Below, one piece after another: positions 1-6,462 of a stretch of 11,159 bases of DNA. The DNA is taken from positions 1 to 11,159 of the forward strand of contig RFXC01000145.1 in NCBI GenBank assembly GCA_009921765.1. Direction: 5' to 3'. The stretch is from Betaproteobacteria bacterium (GTDB lineage: Bacteria; Pseudomonadota; Gammaproteobacteria; Burkholderiales; Burkholderiaceae). A program made the translations under genes and the position numbers. Position 1 is the first letter of the stretch. The number at the start of each line of letters is the position of its first letter. The notes below the pieces were generated by a model. It was given only the letters and a program-made list of their open reading frames with translations, did not search any database and was not told the origin of the DNA.

Positions 1-1
1 C

Positions 2-538
2 GGGCCGAAGTCCGGCGGCCCGCTGTACCTGTACCGGCTGCTGTCGCAGGCACCGCCCGATGTGCTGAGCCGCGCGCAACGCGTGGCCAGCGCGCCGCTG
101 CCAGGCCCGACGGGCGAGCGCAACCTCTACCGCCTGGTGCCCCGAGACGGCGTGTTGTGCCTGGCCGAGGATGACACAGACCGCCAGCGCCAGCTGGACG
201 CTGTGCTCGCCGTGGGCAGCCGCGCCCTCTGGCCCGCCCAGGCGAAGACACGGGCCCACTGGCAGCGCCTGCCGCGCGACATACAAGCCCGCGTGAGCCT
301 GGTGGACGAGTGGGCGGCTCAGGGCACATCCTTCGACGCAGTGCTCCTGCACGGCACACCCGAAGAGCTCATCGCCGTGCAGCAGGTGCTCGCCGGGCGC
401 GAAGGCCCGGTGGTCAGCGTAGAGCGCCTGGCCCCTGGCGACCCGGCCGTCCCCCTGGAGCGCCTGGTGGTGGAGCGTTCGGTCAGCATCAACACCGCTG
501 CTGCTGGCGGAAACGCCAGCCTGATGGCCATGGCTTGA
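2..538 (+). CDS. putA: Proline dehydrogenase/P5C dehydrogenase PutA, C-terminal end (5' partial)
   Basis: The reading frame enters from the left edge and ends at TGA 536-538, leaving 178 residues. It is recognisable as the extreme C-terminus of the long trifunctional type of PutA, which oxidises proline to glutamate through P5C. Landmarks are the opening GPKSGGPLYLYRLL, the middle GPTGERNLYRLVPR, and the very conserved tail ERLVVERSVSINTAAAGGNASLM. This region follows the aldehyde dehydrogenase catalytic domain and includes the ALDH-superfamily-like C-terminal domain of long PutAs. The proline dehydrogenase domain, any DNA-binding domain and the ALDH active site lie outside the window. A GTG at 62 opens an apparent 158-residue frame but is internal to the gene. 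The protein is normally a membrane-associated flavoenzyme. The next gene starts 34 bp downstream and also degrades an amino acid. The call rests on recall of the family, with no alignment run. Confidence 0.9.
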   Translation, partial: GPKSGGPLYLYRLLSQAPPDVLSRAQRVASAPLPGPTGERNLYRLVPRDGVLCLAEDDTDRQRQLDAVLAVGSRALWPAQAKTRAHWQRLPRDIQARVSLVDEWAAQGTSFDAVLLHGTPEELIAVQQVLAGREGPVVSVERLAPGDPAVPLERLVVERSVSINTAAAGGNASLMAMA

Positions 539-572
539 GGCCGGGCCTCAGTCCCCAAATAGGATCCACTGC

Positions 573-1787
573 ATGACGCACCCCACCCTCACCCTGCGCG
601 ACGTGCAGGCCGCCGCGCAGCAGATCGCCGGCCAGGTGCTGGCCACGCCCTGCCTGGAGAGCCGCACCCTGGGCCAGATCCTGGATGCGCGTGTCTTCCT
701 GAAGTTCGAGAACCTGCAGTTCACCGCCTCCTTCAAGGAACGCGGGGCGCTGAACAAGCTGGCCCGCCTCATGGCCTCCGGTCAGACGGTCCGGGGCGTG
801 ATCGCGGCTTCGGCCGGCAACCACGCCCAGGGCCTGGCCCATCACGCGCAGCGCCTTGGGTTGCGCGCCGTGATCGTGATGCCCGAACTCACCCCGGCGG
901 TGAAGGTCGAGCGCACGCGCGGCTTCGGTGCCGAGGTGTTGCTGCACGGGCAGACCTTTGACGAGGCGCACGAGCGGGCATTGCAGCTCGCTGCCCAGGA
1001 GGGGCTGGTCTTCGTCCACCCCTTCGATGACCTGGACGTCATGGCGGGCCAGGGGACGGTGGCGCTGGAGATGCTGCAGGCGCAGCCCGAGATCGACACC
1101 CTGGTGGTGGCCGTGGGCGGCGGTGGGCTGCTGTCGGGCATGGCCACGGTGGCGCGCGCCTTGCGGCCTGACATCCACATCGTCGGCGTGCAAAGCGAGC
1201 GCTTTGCCTCGATGGTCAACGCCGTTACCGGCAGCACCCACCCGATCGGCACCAGTTCCATTGCCGAAGGCATTGCCGTGGGACGCGCAGGCCAGCTTAC
1301 ACGCGCCATCGCCGGGGCGCTGGTGGACGAGTGGATGCTCGTGGACGAGGGCGATATCGAGCAGGCGATCCTGATGCTGCTGGAGATCGAAAAGACCGTG
1401 GTGGAGGGTGCCGGCGCGGCCGGGCTTGCGGCCCTGCTGAAGGCGCCGCCCTGGCTCAAGGGTCGCCACGTGGGCCTGGTGCTGTGCGGGGGCAACATCG
1501 ACCCGCTGCGACTGCAAGCCCTCATCGGCCGCGGCATGGTGCGCGCTGGGCGCCTGGCACGCGTGCGGGTGGAGGCCCGCGACGCGCCCGGGGCACTGGC
1601 GCAATTGACGACGGCGGTGGCGCAGTACGGCGCCAACATCGAAGAGGTGCACCACCAGCGCGCCTTCTCGGCCCTGCCGGTGCAGCACGTGGAGATCGAG
1701 CTTGTGCTGCAGACGCGCAACCACGCCCACGTGGAAGCCGTGATCGAGGCGCTGCGCGCGCAGGGTTTTCGGGCGCAGGCTTGCTGA
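573..1787 (+). CDS. ilvA: Threonine ammonia-lyase (threonine dehydratase), single-ACT medium form
   Basis: A 404-residue PLP enzyme that deaminates L-threonine (and usually L-serine) to 2-oxobutyrate in the cytoplasm. The PLP lysine is K55 in FKERGALNKL. The substrate loop is SAGNH at 80-84, the phosphate-binding glycine loop is GGGG at 182-185, and LCGGNID lies at 304-310. The fold-type II catalytic domain spans about residues 5-320. A single ACT-like regulatory domain follows at about 326-400, containing the DAPGALAQL segment. Length and one ACT domain fit the medium-length threonine ammonia-lyases rather than E. coli IlvA (about 514 residues, two ACT-like domains) or TdcB (no ACT domain). 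The start is supported by AGGA at 561-564, eight bases before ATG. It follows putA by 34 bp and may be co-transcribed. A biosynthetic (isoleucine) or a catabolic role cannot be separated here, so the symbol is nominal. Confidence 0.9.
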   Translation: MTHPTLTLRDVQAAAQQIAGQVLATPCLESRTLGQILDARVFLKFENLQFTASFKERGALNKLARLMASGQTVRGVIAASAGNHAQGLAHHAQRLGLRAVIVMPELTPAVKVERTRGFGAEVLLHGQTFDEAHERALQLAAQEGLVFVHPFDDLDVMAGQGTVALEMLQAQPEIDTLVVAVGGGGLLSGMATVARALRPDIHIVGVQSERFASMVNAVTGSTHPIGTSSIAEGIAVGRAGQLTRAIAGALVDEWMLVDEGDIEQAILMLLEIEKTVVEGAGAAGLAALLKAPPWLKGRHVGLVLCGGNIDPLRLQALIGRGMVRAGRLARVRVEARDAPGALAQLTTAVAQYGANIEEVHHQRAFSALPVQHVEIELVLQTRNHAHVEAVIEALRAQGFRAQAC

Positions 1788-1939
1788 GAACGAGTGGTTG
1801 CAAATCGACTTGCCCAGACAGCGCCCGAAGGTCTTCCCATGCCCTTGCCTGCCGGATGCGATCCACAAGCTCCGCGGGCGGTGTGTCGGCACTGCATGGA
1901 AGCTGCTATGCTCGGTTCGTATCCCACCCTTCCAGATTT

Positions 1940-3130
1940 ATGGGAGACCACCCCTTGGTGATGGCCCCAGAGCCGAACCCCGCTCCCACTCATTGGTGGG
2001 AGCCTCAGGCCGGTGAGCCCACGCTGGTCTCGGAGGCCCGGCTGCCCCTGGACCACGACGCCGCGGCCTTCCGTCGAGGCGAGGAGGCCGGGCTGCTCAA
2101 GCGCTTCTCGCGCCACGGCGTGCGCTACCTGGTCGCGCCCACCGGGGGCAGCGGCACGTCCGACGTGGTGCGCTACGGCAACGGGATCGAGGTCAACGTC
2201 AACAACATCGTGCTGCGCGTGCTGCGGCGGCGCCGCTACATCGCCGACGAGGCCCTGGTCATCCTGCGTGCGTCGCTGAGCTGCGATACGGTCTTCACCG
2301 AGGAGAACTCGCCGCCGATCGCCTTCACTCGCCCGGAGCTGACCCTGGTCTGCGTGCCCTGCGGGATGCGCTACACGGTAGACGTTCGGGGTGGCGTTCG
2401 AAACCAGGGCCTGCATGGCCTGTTCAGGCCAGGGGCGCTCACCGCGGCCTACGGTCTGCGGCCCGAGGACTTCCCCCCGGTCGTACGCGACGCCTTGACA
2501 GGCACGGCAGGGTTCGGCCGTGTGATCTCCCTGCCGCTGGACCACCACGTGGCGGCGCTGGTGGCCGACACCATCGACACCCCGCTGGAGGGCGAGATGC
2601 GCGCGCTGCAGTACGCAGGCCGCCTGGCCGAACTGGTGGCCTACACGATGGATGCGGTGCGCCGCCATCCTCCCGAGGCCCTGCCCGCCGTCCAGTCCAC
2701 CACGGCAGTGGGGACCTCCCTGCCCCTGGGCTGGCGCACCGCCGATCTGGCTCAGTTGGCGCTGGCACGTCTGGCCCGGCAGTACCGCAAGCCGCCACAT
2801 TTCACCGAGCTCGCGCGTGACCTGGGCACCAACCCGAACAAGCTTCAGGCTTCCTTCAAGGCCGCGTTCGGCATCACCATGGGTGAGTACTGCCTGGAGC
2901 GCCGCATGCGCGAGGCGCAGCAGTTGTTGCTGGAAGGCAAGCTCAGCGTGGCCGATGTGGCCGAGCGCGTGGGTTATGGCCATCAGAGCAATTTCGCTGC
3001 GGCGTTCACGGCGCACCTGGGCATGTCGCCGCGGGAGTACCGCCGCCACCGCGCGCCCGTGCACGTGTCGCTGGGCGCGGCCGAGGCCGACCTGGCCATA
3101 CAGCCGTCTCGCGGCAGCGGACGGCCGTAG
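1940..3130 (+). CDS. AraC-family transcriptional regulator, PchR-like
   Basis: A 396-residue protein if started at ATG 1940. The N-terminal half (about residues 40-200) is a probable effector-sensing domain rich in beta-strand-like segments, with a GLHGLFRP motif near 158-165. The C-terminal 110 residues form the AraC/XylS double helix-turn-helix domain. The first HTH is around 288-310 (FTELARDLGTNPNKLQASFK). The second is around 335-358 (SVADVAERVGYGHQSNFAAAF), followed by the signature GMSPREYRR. The PPHFTELARDLGTNPNKL pattern recalls PchR/YbtA-type regulators, which commonly control TonB-dependent receptors in response to the ligand taken up. That comparison is from memory. The start is uncertain: ATG 1940 has no clear Shine-Dalgarno sequence, while ATG 1961 (389 residues) has GGGAG 14 bases upstream. 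ATG 1940 is preserved in the decayed copy at 6169, but the base matching 1961 is changed there. The frame is open far upstream, but only as a shadow of the lyase gene. Confidence 0.85.
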   Translation: MGDHPLVMAPEPNPAPTHWWEPQAGEPTLVSEARLPLDHDAAAFRRGEEAGLLKRFSRHGVRYLVAPTGGSGTSDVVRYGNGIEVNVNNIVLRVLRRRRYIADEALVILRASLSCDTVFTEENSPPIAFTRPELTLVCVPCGMRYTVDVRGGVRNQGLHGLFRPGALTAAYGLRPEDFPPVVRDALTGTAGFGRVISLPLDHHVAALVADTIDTPLEGEMRALQYAGRLAELVAYTMDAVRRHPPEALPAVQSTTAVGTSLPLGWRTADLAQLALARLARQYRKPPHFTELARDLGTNPNKLQASFKAAFGITMGEYCLERRMREAQQLLLEGKLSVADVAERVGYGHQSNFAAAFTAHLGMSPREYRRHRAPVHVSLGAAEADLAIQPSRGSGRP

Positions 3131-3132
3131 CT

Positions 3133-3222
3133 GGCGCGACCGCCCCCCGCTGGTTGGATCGCATAAGTTTTCGTGCCGGCGTCGAAATCGATTCACGCCG
3201 CTGACGGCTAGCCTTCATCGGG
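3133..3222 (+). promoter_or_regulatory. Duplicated promoter/operator-like block upstream of the M55 operon
   Basis: This intergenic block starts just after the regulator stop (3128-3130) and matches 6301-6390 without gaps, at about 81 of 90 bases (74 of 80 over 3143-3222). In both places it is non-coding and ends 106 or 72 bp before the next gene start. The following leaders are unrelated, so the similarity stops sharply at GGG. Within it lies an imperfect inverted arrangement: TGGATC (3155-3160) and TTTTCG (3168-3173) face CGAAAT (3183-3188) and GATTCA (3190-3195). A weak promoter could be TCGATT (3188-3193) with TAGCCT (3209-3214), but the 15-base spacer is short. The region is locally AT-richer than its surroundings. 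A binding site for the AraC-type regulator plus the operon promoter is the natural reading, but it is inferred. Confidence 0.5.
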
Positions 3223-3328
3223 GCACAACTGGCGCCATCGCCCCGTACCAGGCCCGCATCGCGTTCAAGGTGCGAAGCCATGACGACTGGCCCCGTATTG
3301 CCGATCCGTGAAATGAGGAAGCAAGACG

Positions 3329-4144
3329 ATGAAGGTCTACATCAGCGTGGACATCGAGGGGGTGGCCTGCGTCGCCGCGCCTGAAGAGGTCGATATGGCT
3401 CAGGGCGCGCAGTACGAGCCCTTCCGCCACCAAATGACCGCCGAGGCCATGGCCGCCTGCCGCGGCGCGTGGGCCGCCGGCGCACGCTGCGTTGTCGTGA
3501 AGGACGCGCACTGGACCGGCCGCAACCTGGATCCGCACGCGATGCAGGCGCAGGAAGGCAAGGAACTGCAACTGATTCGCGGCTGGAGTGGGCACCCGTT
3601 GGCGATGGTGCAGGGACTTGACGAGAGCTTCGACGCGGTGGTCTTCGTCGGGTATCACGCGGCAGCGGGCGTCGCCGGCAACCCACTCGCACACACTTTC
3701 TCGGGGCGCCGATTCGCCAGGGTCGAACTGAATGGCCGAGTGGCTTCGGAGTACCTGCTGTATGCGCACGCCGCGGCCAGCGTCGGTGTGCCGCTGGTCT
3801 TCGTCTCGGGCGACGAGGCGGTTTGCGCTCAGGCCGCTGCCGACATCGACGGCCTCGTCACGGTACCGGTGCTGCGCGGCGAAGGCCCGTCGACGATCTC
3901 GCTGCCGCCGGCCGAGTCGGTGCGGCGCATCGAGGCGGGTGTGAGCAAGGCCCTGATGTCCCCCCGCCCTGCGCTTCTTCGCCCGCCGTCCCGGGTGCAA
4001 CTTCGACTCGTGTTCCGCAGCGCGGCCGACGCCTATGCCAAGTCGTTCTTCCCTGGGGCGCGCACCGTCTCGGACACGACGCTCGAATTGAAGAGCCGCG
4101 ACTACCGGGCGGCGCTGACCTTCCTGTTGTATTGCGCGCAGTGA
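3329..4144 (+). CDS. M55 family metallopeptidase, DppA-type D-aminopeptidase
   Basis: A 271-residue zinc aminopeptidase of the DppA family, whose characterised Bacillus member removes N-terminal D-alanine from short peptides and assembles as a ring-shaped decamer. The expected metal ligands are present: D8 and E10 in SVDIEG, H61 in KDAHW, H110 in VGYHAAAG, and E141 in the NGRVASE segment. H122 in the AHTFSG segment matches the catalytic histidine of DppA. Length is close to the family norm of about 270-280. There is no signal peptide, so it should act in the cytoplasm. The start has a strong GAGGAA at 3315-3320, eight bases away. It is the first gene after the regulator and the duplicated regulatory block, and probably leads an operon with the 86-residue protein and the amidase. 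Substrate specificity cannot be read from sequence; other D- or L-aminopeptidase activity is possible. Confidence 0.88.
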   Translation: MKVYISVDIEGVACVAAPEEVDMAQGAQYEPFRHQMTAEAMAACRGAWAAGARCVVVKDAHWTGRNLDPHAMQAQEGKELQLIRGWSGHPLAMVQGLDESFDAVVFVGYHAAAGVAGNPLAHTFSGRRFARVELNGRVASEYLLYAHAAASVGVPLVFVSGDEAVCAQAAADIDGLVTVPVLRGEGPSTISLPPAESVRRIEAGVSKALMSPRPALLRPPSRVQLRLVFRSAADAYAKSFFPGARTVSDTTLELKSRDYRAALTFLLYCAQ

Positions 4145-4220
4145 GGGCTTGAGCGTGCGCGAGCTCGGTCTGCCCTTTGCCAAATCGGGTTTCAAGTGAT
4201 CGGTATGCCGGGAGTTCAAC

Positions 4221-4481
4221 ATGAGCAATCAACAGAGCGCCAATGACAACGCGTCTATGGCGCCGGGTGCCGGGGAGGCGGGTCCCGCCGACGACGACAT
4301 CGCGGCCCTGCTGGAACAGCAGGGCCATGCGCGCGCTGTGATCGGTGGGCTGTCGATGGGCGGCGGGGTGGCGACCATCTTTCACGAGCTGTATCGGGCG
4401 CGCGTCCTCGGCACGGACCCGTTCGTGCTGCGTGACCTGCAGGCGCTGCTGGAGCGGGCGAAGGCCGGCACCCCATGCTAA
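4221..4481 (+). CDS. Small protein of unknown function, translationally coupled to the amidase
   Basis: An 86-residue protein that I do not recognise. Support for a real gene: GGGAG at 4210-4214 is six bases before ATG, third codon positions are strongly G/C, and its TAA overlaps the amidase start as ATGCTAA (4475-4481). The first 25 residues are polar and acidic (MSNQQSANDN, then EAGPADDD). Residues about 26-55 read DIAALLEQQGHARAVIGGLSMGGGVA, which resembles the nucleophile-elbow segment of alpha/beta-hydrolases (GLSMG fits G-x-S-x-G). The rest of that fold is absent, and the C-terminus looks helical and charged. It may be a decayed or repurposed hydrolase fragment, or a small partner of the amidase by analogy with the small GatC-like partners of some amidases, though it does not look like GatC. 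No signal peptide is seen. Confidence 0.65.
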   Translation: MSNQQSANDNASMAPGAGEAGPADDDIAALLEQQGHARAVIGGLSMGGGVATIFHELYRARVLGTDPFVLRDLQALLERAKAGTPC

Positions 4482-5926
4482 GCCTGACCGAGTACGCGCG
4501 CGCCGATGCGCATGAGCTGATGCGATGGGTACGCCGCGGAGAGGTCAGCGCGCAGGAGCTCAGCCGTTGCGCGCTGCGGGCAATCGATGCCCTGGATCCG
4601 CAATTGAACTTCATGGTGTCGCGATCCGTGGGCGCCGACGCGCTACCGGCACCCGGAACGGAGAGGGCAGCCTTTCATGGACTGCCCTTTCTGGCCAAGT
4701 CCAATGGCGGTACCCGTGGCCAGCCGATGGCCATGGCCAGCCGCCTCGCACACGGCCTGGTAAGCCCGCACGACAGCGAATTCGTCCGACGCCTGCGCGC
4801 CACGGGCATCGCGCTGCTGGGCAGCACCAACGTGCCGGAGTTCGGCAGCTCGCCCACCACCGAGTCCGTGCTGCACGGGCCAGCACGCAACCCGTGGAAC
4901 CTGGCACATAGCTGCGGGGGATCCTCCGGCGGATCGTCTGCGGCCGTGGCCGCCGGTGTCGTGCCTGTGGCCCAGAGTACGGACGGCGGCGGATCCATCC
5001 GCACACCCGCCCACTGCTGCGGGGTTTTCGGGCTCAAGCCGAGCCGGGGACGAAACCCTTCAGGGCTTGGCGGGCAGGGGGGGCCCTTCGGCATTGGCTG
5101 CGCGCATGTGGCCACCCGTAGCGTGCGCGACTCGGCAGCCTTCCTGGACGCGACCGCAGGCGATGAACCCGGGGCGTTGTACCGCTGCGTGCCTCCCGAA
5201 CGGCCCTTTGCCGACGAGGTGGGCCGAAGCCCGGGGCGGTTGCGCGTGGCCTTGTGGACAGGCAGCCCCTCGGGCGTGGGCATGGACCCAGCCTGCACCG
5301 AGGCCGTAATCCATGCGGCGCGACATCTTGCGGCGCTGGGCCACGCTGTAGAGGAGGCCTCGCCGCCGCTGCCTTGGGAGGACTTTGTACAGGCCATGCT
5401 GGATCTTTGGTCCCTGGGGTTTCCGCTCGCAGTCGCGGAACTCGCACAACTCAGTGGTCGCTCGCCCGGGCTGGACACTCTTGAATCGAGTTCTCTGCGC
5501 CTGTGGCAGCACGGCTTGGAGCTCACGCCCGAGCGCATCGAGCGCAGCACACGGACGATGCATCGTACAGTGTGCGAACTCGACCGGTTTCTGCAGCGGT
5601 TCGACGTGGTGCTCAGCGCGGTGGACATCCGGCCTGCGCCACGATTGGGTGAGATTGATGCCAATGGTCCCTGGGTCAATGCCCGGGCCTGGTTCGACGC
5701 GGCGGTGACGCAGTTCTGTCCCCACACCCCCCTCTATAACTTCGGTGGCCAGCCGGCGATGGCAGTGCCCTGGTCCCGAAGCCCCGCCGGGCTTCCGGTG
5801 GGCGTGCAGTTCGCTGCGCAGTGGGGCGGCGAGGCGGTGCTGCTCAGACTTGCCGCCCAGCTGGAAGCCACCCACCCCTGGGCCGACAACCTTGCGCCGC
5901 TGCACGCGGCCCGACTGGAAAACTGA
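4475..5926 (+). CDS. Amidase-signature family hydrolase (NylA-like)
   Basis: A 483-residue enzyme of the amidase signature family, which hydrolyses carboxamide bonds with a Ser-cisSer-Lys triad. The triad is K75 (LPFLAKSNGG), S150 (GGSSGGSS, the cis-serine) and S174 (DGGGSIRTPA). The spacings of 75 and 24 residues equal those of K142/S217/S241 in the well-studied FAAH. The segment from RNPWNL through CCGVFGLKPSRGRNP resembles 6-aminohexanoate-cyclic-dimer hydrolase (NylA)-like amidases more than GatA. The true substrate is unknown. The lysine is followed by SN rather than the common D, a mild oddity. There is no signal peptide, so it should be cytoplasmic. The start at 4475 overlaps the preceding stop, with GAAGG at 4460-4464; the stop TGA overlaps the ATG of a truncated hydrolase gene. 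A role in opening a cyclic or blocked peptide handled by the neighbouring peptidases is inferred. Confidence 0.88.
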   Translation: MLSLTEYARADAHELMRWVRRGEVSAQELSRCALRAIDALDPQLNFMVSRSVGADALPAPGTERAAFHGLPFLAKSNGGTRGQPMAMASRLAHGLVSPHDSEFVRRLRATGIALLGSTNVPEFGSSPTTESVLHGPARNPWNLAHSCGGSSGGSSAAVAAGVVPVAQSTDGGGSIRTPAHCCGVFGLKPSRGRNPSGLGGQGGPFGIGCAHVATRSVRDSAAFLDATAGDEPGALYRCVPPERPFADEVGRSPGRLRVALWTGSPSGVGMDPACTEAVIHAARHLAALGHAVEEASPPLPWEDFVQAMLDLWSLGFPLAVAELAQLSGRSPGLDTLESSSLRLWQHGLELTPERIERSTRTMHRTVCELDRFLQRFDVVLSAVDIRPAPRLGEIDANGPWVNARAWFDAAVTQFCPHTPLYNFGGQPAMAVPWSRSPAGLPVGVQFAAQWGGEAVLLRLAAQLEATHPWADNLAPLHAARLEN

Positions 5927-6093
5927 TGACCCGTTCGATCCCGGGGCGTCTGTCGGAGGGCATCGAAGCGGCGGTGGGTCCGCTGCACGCTGCGTTGCGG
6001 GAGCAGATCACCCGGCACCGGGTGCCCGGCGCGTCCATTGCGGTGTGGCAAGACGGCGAGGCTGCTGCGGCCAGCGGTGGACGAGCGGGATGA
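5926..6093 (+). pseudogene. Truncated serine hydrolase (beta-lactamase family), N-terminal fragment only
   Basis: Fifty-five codons from ATG 5926, whose A is the last base of the amidase stop (TGATG), to TGA 6091-6093. GGAA at 5917-5920 could serve as ribosome site. The peptide has an N-terminal helix (about residues 10-30) followed by HRVPGASIAVWQDGEAAAASG, the usual opening strand pair of beta-lactamase-like S12 serine hydrolases and esterases. The protein then stops: the SxxK nucleophile motif, the YxN motif and the rest of the roughly 350-400 residue fold are missing, and none of these motifs was seen in the following 70 bp. It was probably once the last coupled gene of the M55-amidase operon and lost its 3' part when the junction with the next module formed. 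It is not a close copy of the hydrolase at 10380. A functional short peptide is unlikely. Confidence 0.65.
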
Positions 6094-6161
6094 TCACGTC
6101 GGCGTGGGAGGTCATGGCAAGGCAGCCGCGCCAGTGGGGTGGGGTCGCAAGACCGTGGCCA
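6094..6161. other. Unassigned spacer between two gene remnants
   Basis: These 68 bases lie between the truncated hydrolase fragment and the first matching base of the regulator remnant. I see no convincing coding signal, hairpin or match to other parts of the window. They may be scrambled leftovers of either neighbour. Confidence 0.4.
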
Positions 6162-6390
6162 CAGATTTATGGGAGACCATCCCTTGGTGACGGCCCCATA
6201 GCCCGGAACCGACCCTGGTCTGCGTGCCCGGCGGCATGCGCTTCGCGGTGGATGTTCGGGGTGGCCTTCGAAACCAGCGCCTGCATGGCCTGTTCAGGCC
6301 GGCGCGGCGACCCCCCGCTGGTTGAATCGCATAAATTTTCGTGGCGGCGTCGAAATTGATTCACGCTTCTGACGGCTAGCCTTCATCGGG
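6162..6390 (+). pseudogene. Decayed second copy of the AraC/PchR-like regulator gene with its downstream regulatory block
   Basis: Three collinear pieces match the intact regulator locus. Block A is 6162-6203 against 1933-1974 (39 of 42 identical) and includes the start codon (ATG 6169). Block B is 6201-6300 against 2331-2430 (90 of 100, ungapped), covering part of the sensing domain down to GLHGLFRP. Block C is 6301-6390 against 3133-3222 (about 81 of 90), which is the intergenic block after the regulator. About 359 bp between A and B and about 702 bp between B and C are missing, including the whole DNA-binding domain. Reading from ATG 6169, a TAG appears after ten codons where the intact gene has GAG. 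Blocks A and B are in different frames. It therefore cannot encode a regulator. The third block may still function as promoter or operator for the receptor gene 72 bp downstream. Confidence 0.82.
6301..6390 (+). promoter_or_regulatory. Second copy of the promoter/operator-like block, upstream of the TonB receptor gene
   Basis: This is the partner of 3133-3222. Here the inverted arrangement is better: TGAATC (6323-6328) and TTTTCG (6336-6341) face CGAAAT (6351-6356) and GATTCA (6358-6363). The outer six-base arms are a perfect inverted pair, though the inner and outer pairs do not share a centre. TTGATT (6356-6361) with TAGCCT (6377-6382) is a possible promoter with a short 15-base spacer. The block retains about 92% identity over 6311-6390 although the regulator coding sequence beside it has been mostly deleted, which is what selection on a regulatory site would give. 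Recent duplication alone could also explain it. Confidence 0.5.
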
Positions 6391-6450
6391 TCGACGGCGC
6401 AGGGAAGTCGCCGATCGCAAGCTCATGTGCCGTGCATCTTGCGGCCCACG

Positions 6451-6456
6451 AAAGGA
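6451..6456 (+). promoter_or_regulatory. Ribosome binding site deciding the receptor start
   Basis: AAAGGA sits six bases before ATG 6463. The earlier in-frame ATG at 6427 has no such site and would put twelve extra residues ahead of a normal signal peptide, so 6463 is preferred. Confidence 0.7.
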
Positions 6457-6462
6457 CGCCCC

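Noticed and set aside
1331..1939. Upstream extension of the regulator frame inside the lyase gene.
   Set aside because: It overlaps a confident enzyme gene in another frame and reads as Arg/Gly/Ala-rich shadow sequence. The regulator most likely starts at 1940 or 1961.
1788..1939. A possible promoter for the regulator (TATGCT at 1907-1912).
   Set aside because: No acceptable -35 element at a normal distance was found, so it is not listed.
6169..6201. A ten-codon leader-peptide-like ORF in the regulator remnant.
   Set aside because: It is explained as the first codons of the decayed gene, ended by a GAG-to-TAG change. No ribosome site was seen.
6162..6390. The duplicated blocks as an insertion sequence or MITE.
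   Set aside because: No terminal inverted repeats or target duplications are visible, and the blocks are collinear with separated parts of one gene locus. Gene duplication with deletions explains them better.
6427..6462. Twelve-residue N-terminal extension of the receptor from ATG 6427.
   Set aside because: ATG 6463 has the ribosome site and begins a normal signal peptide.
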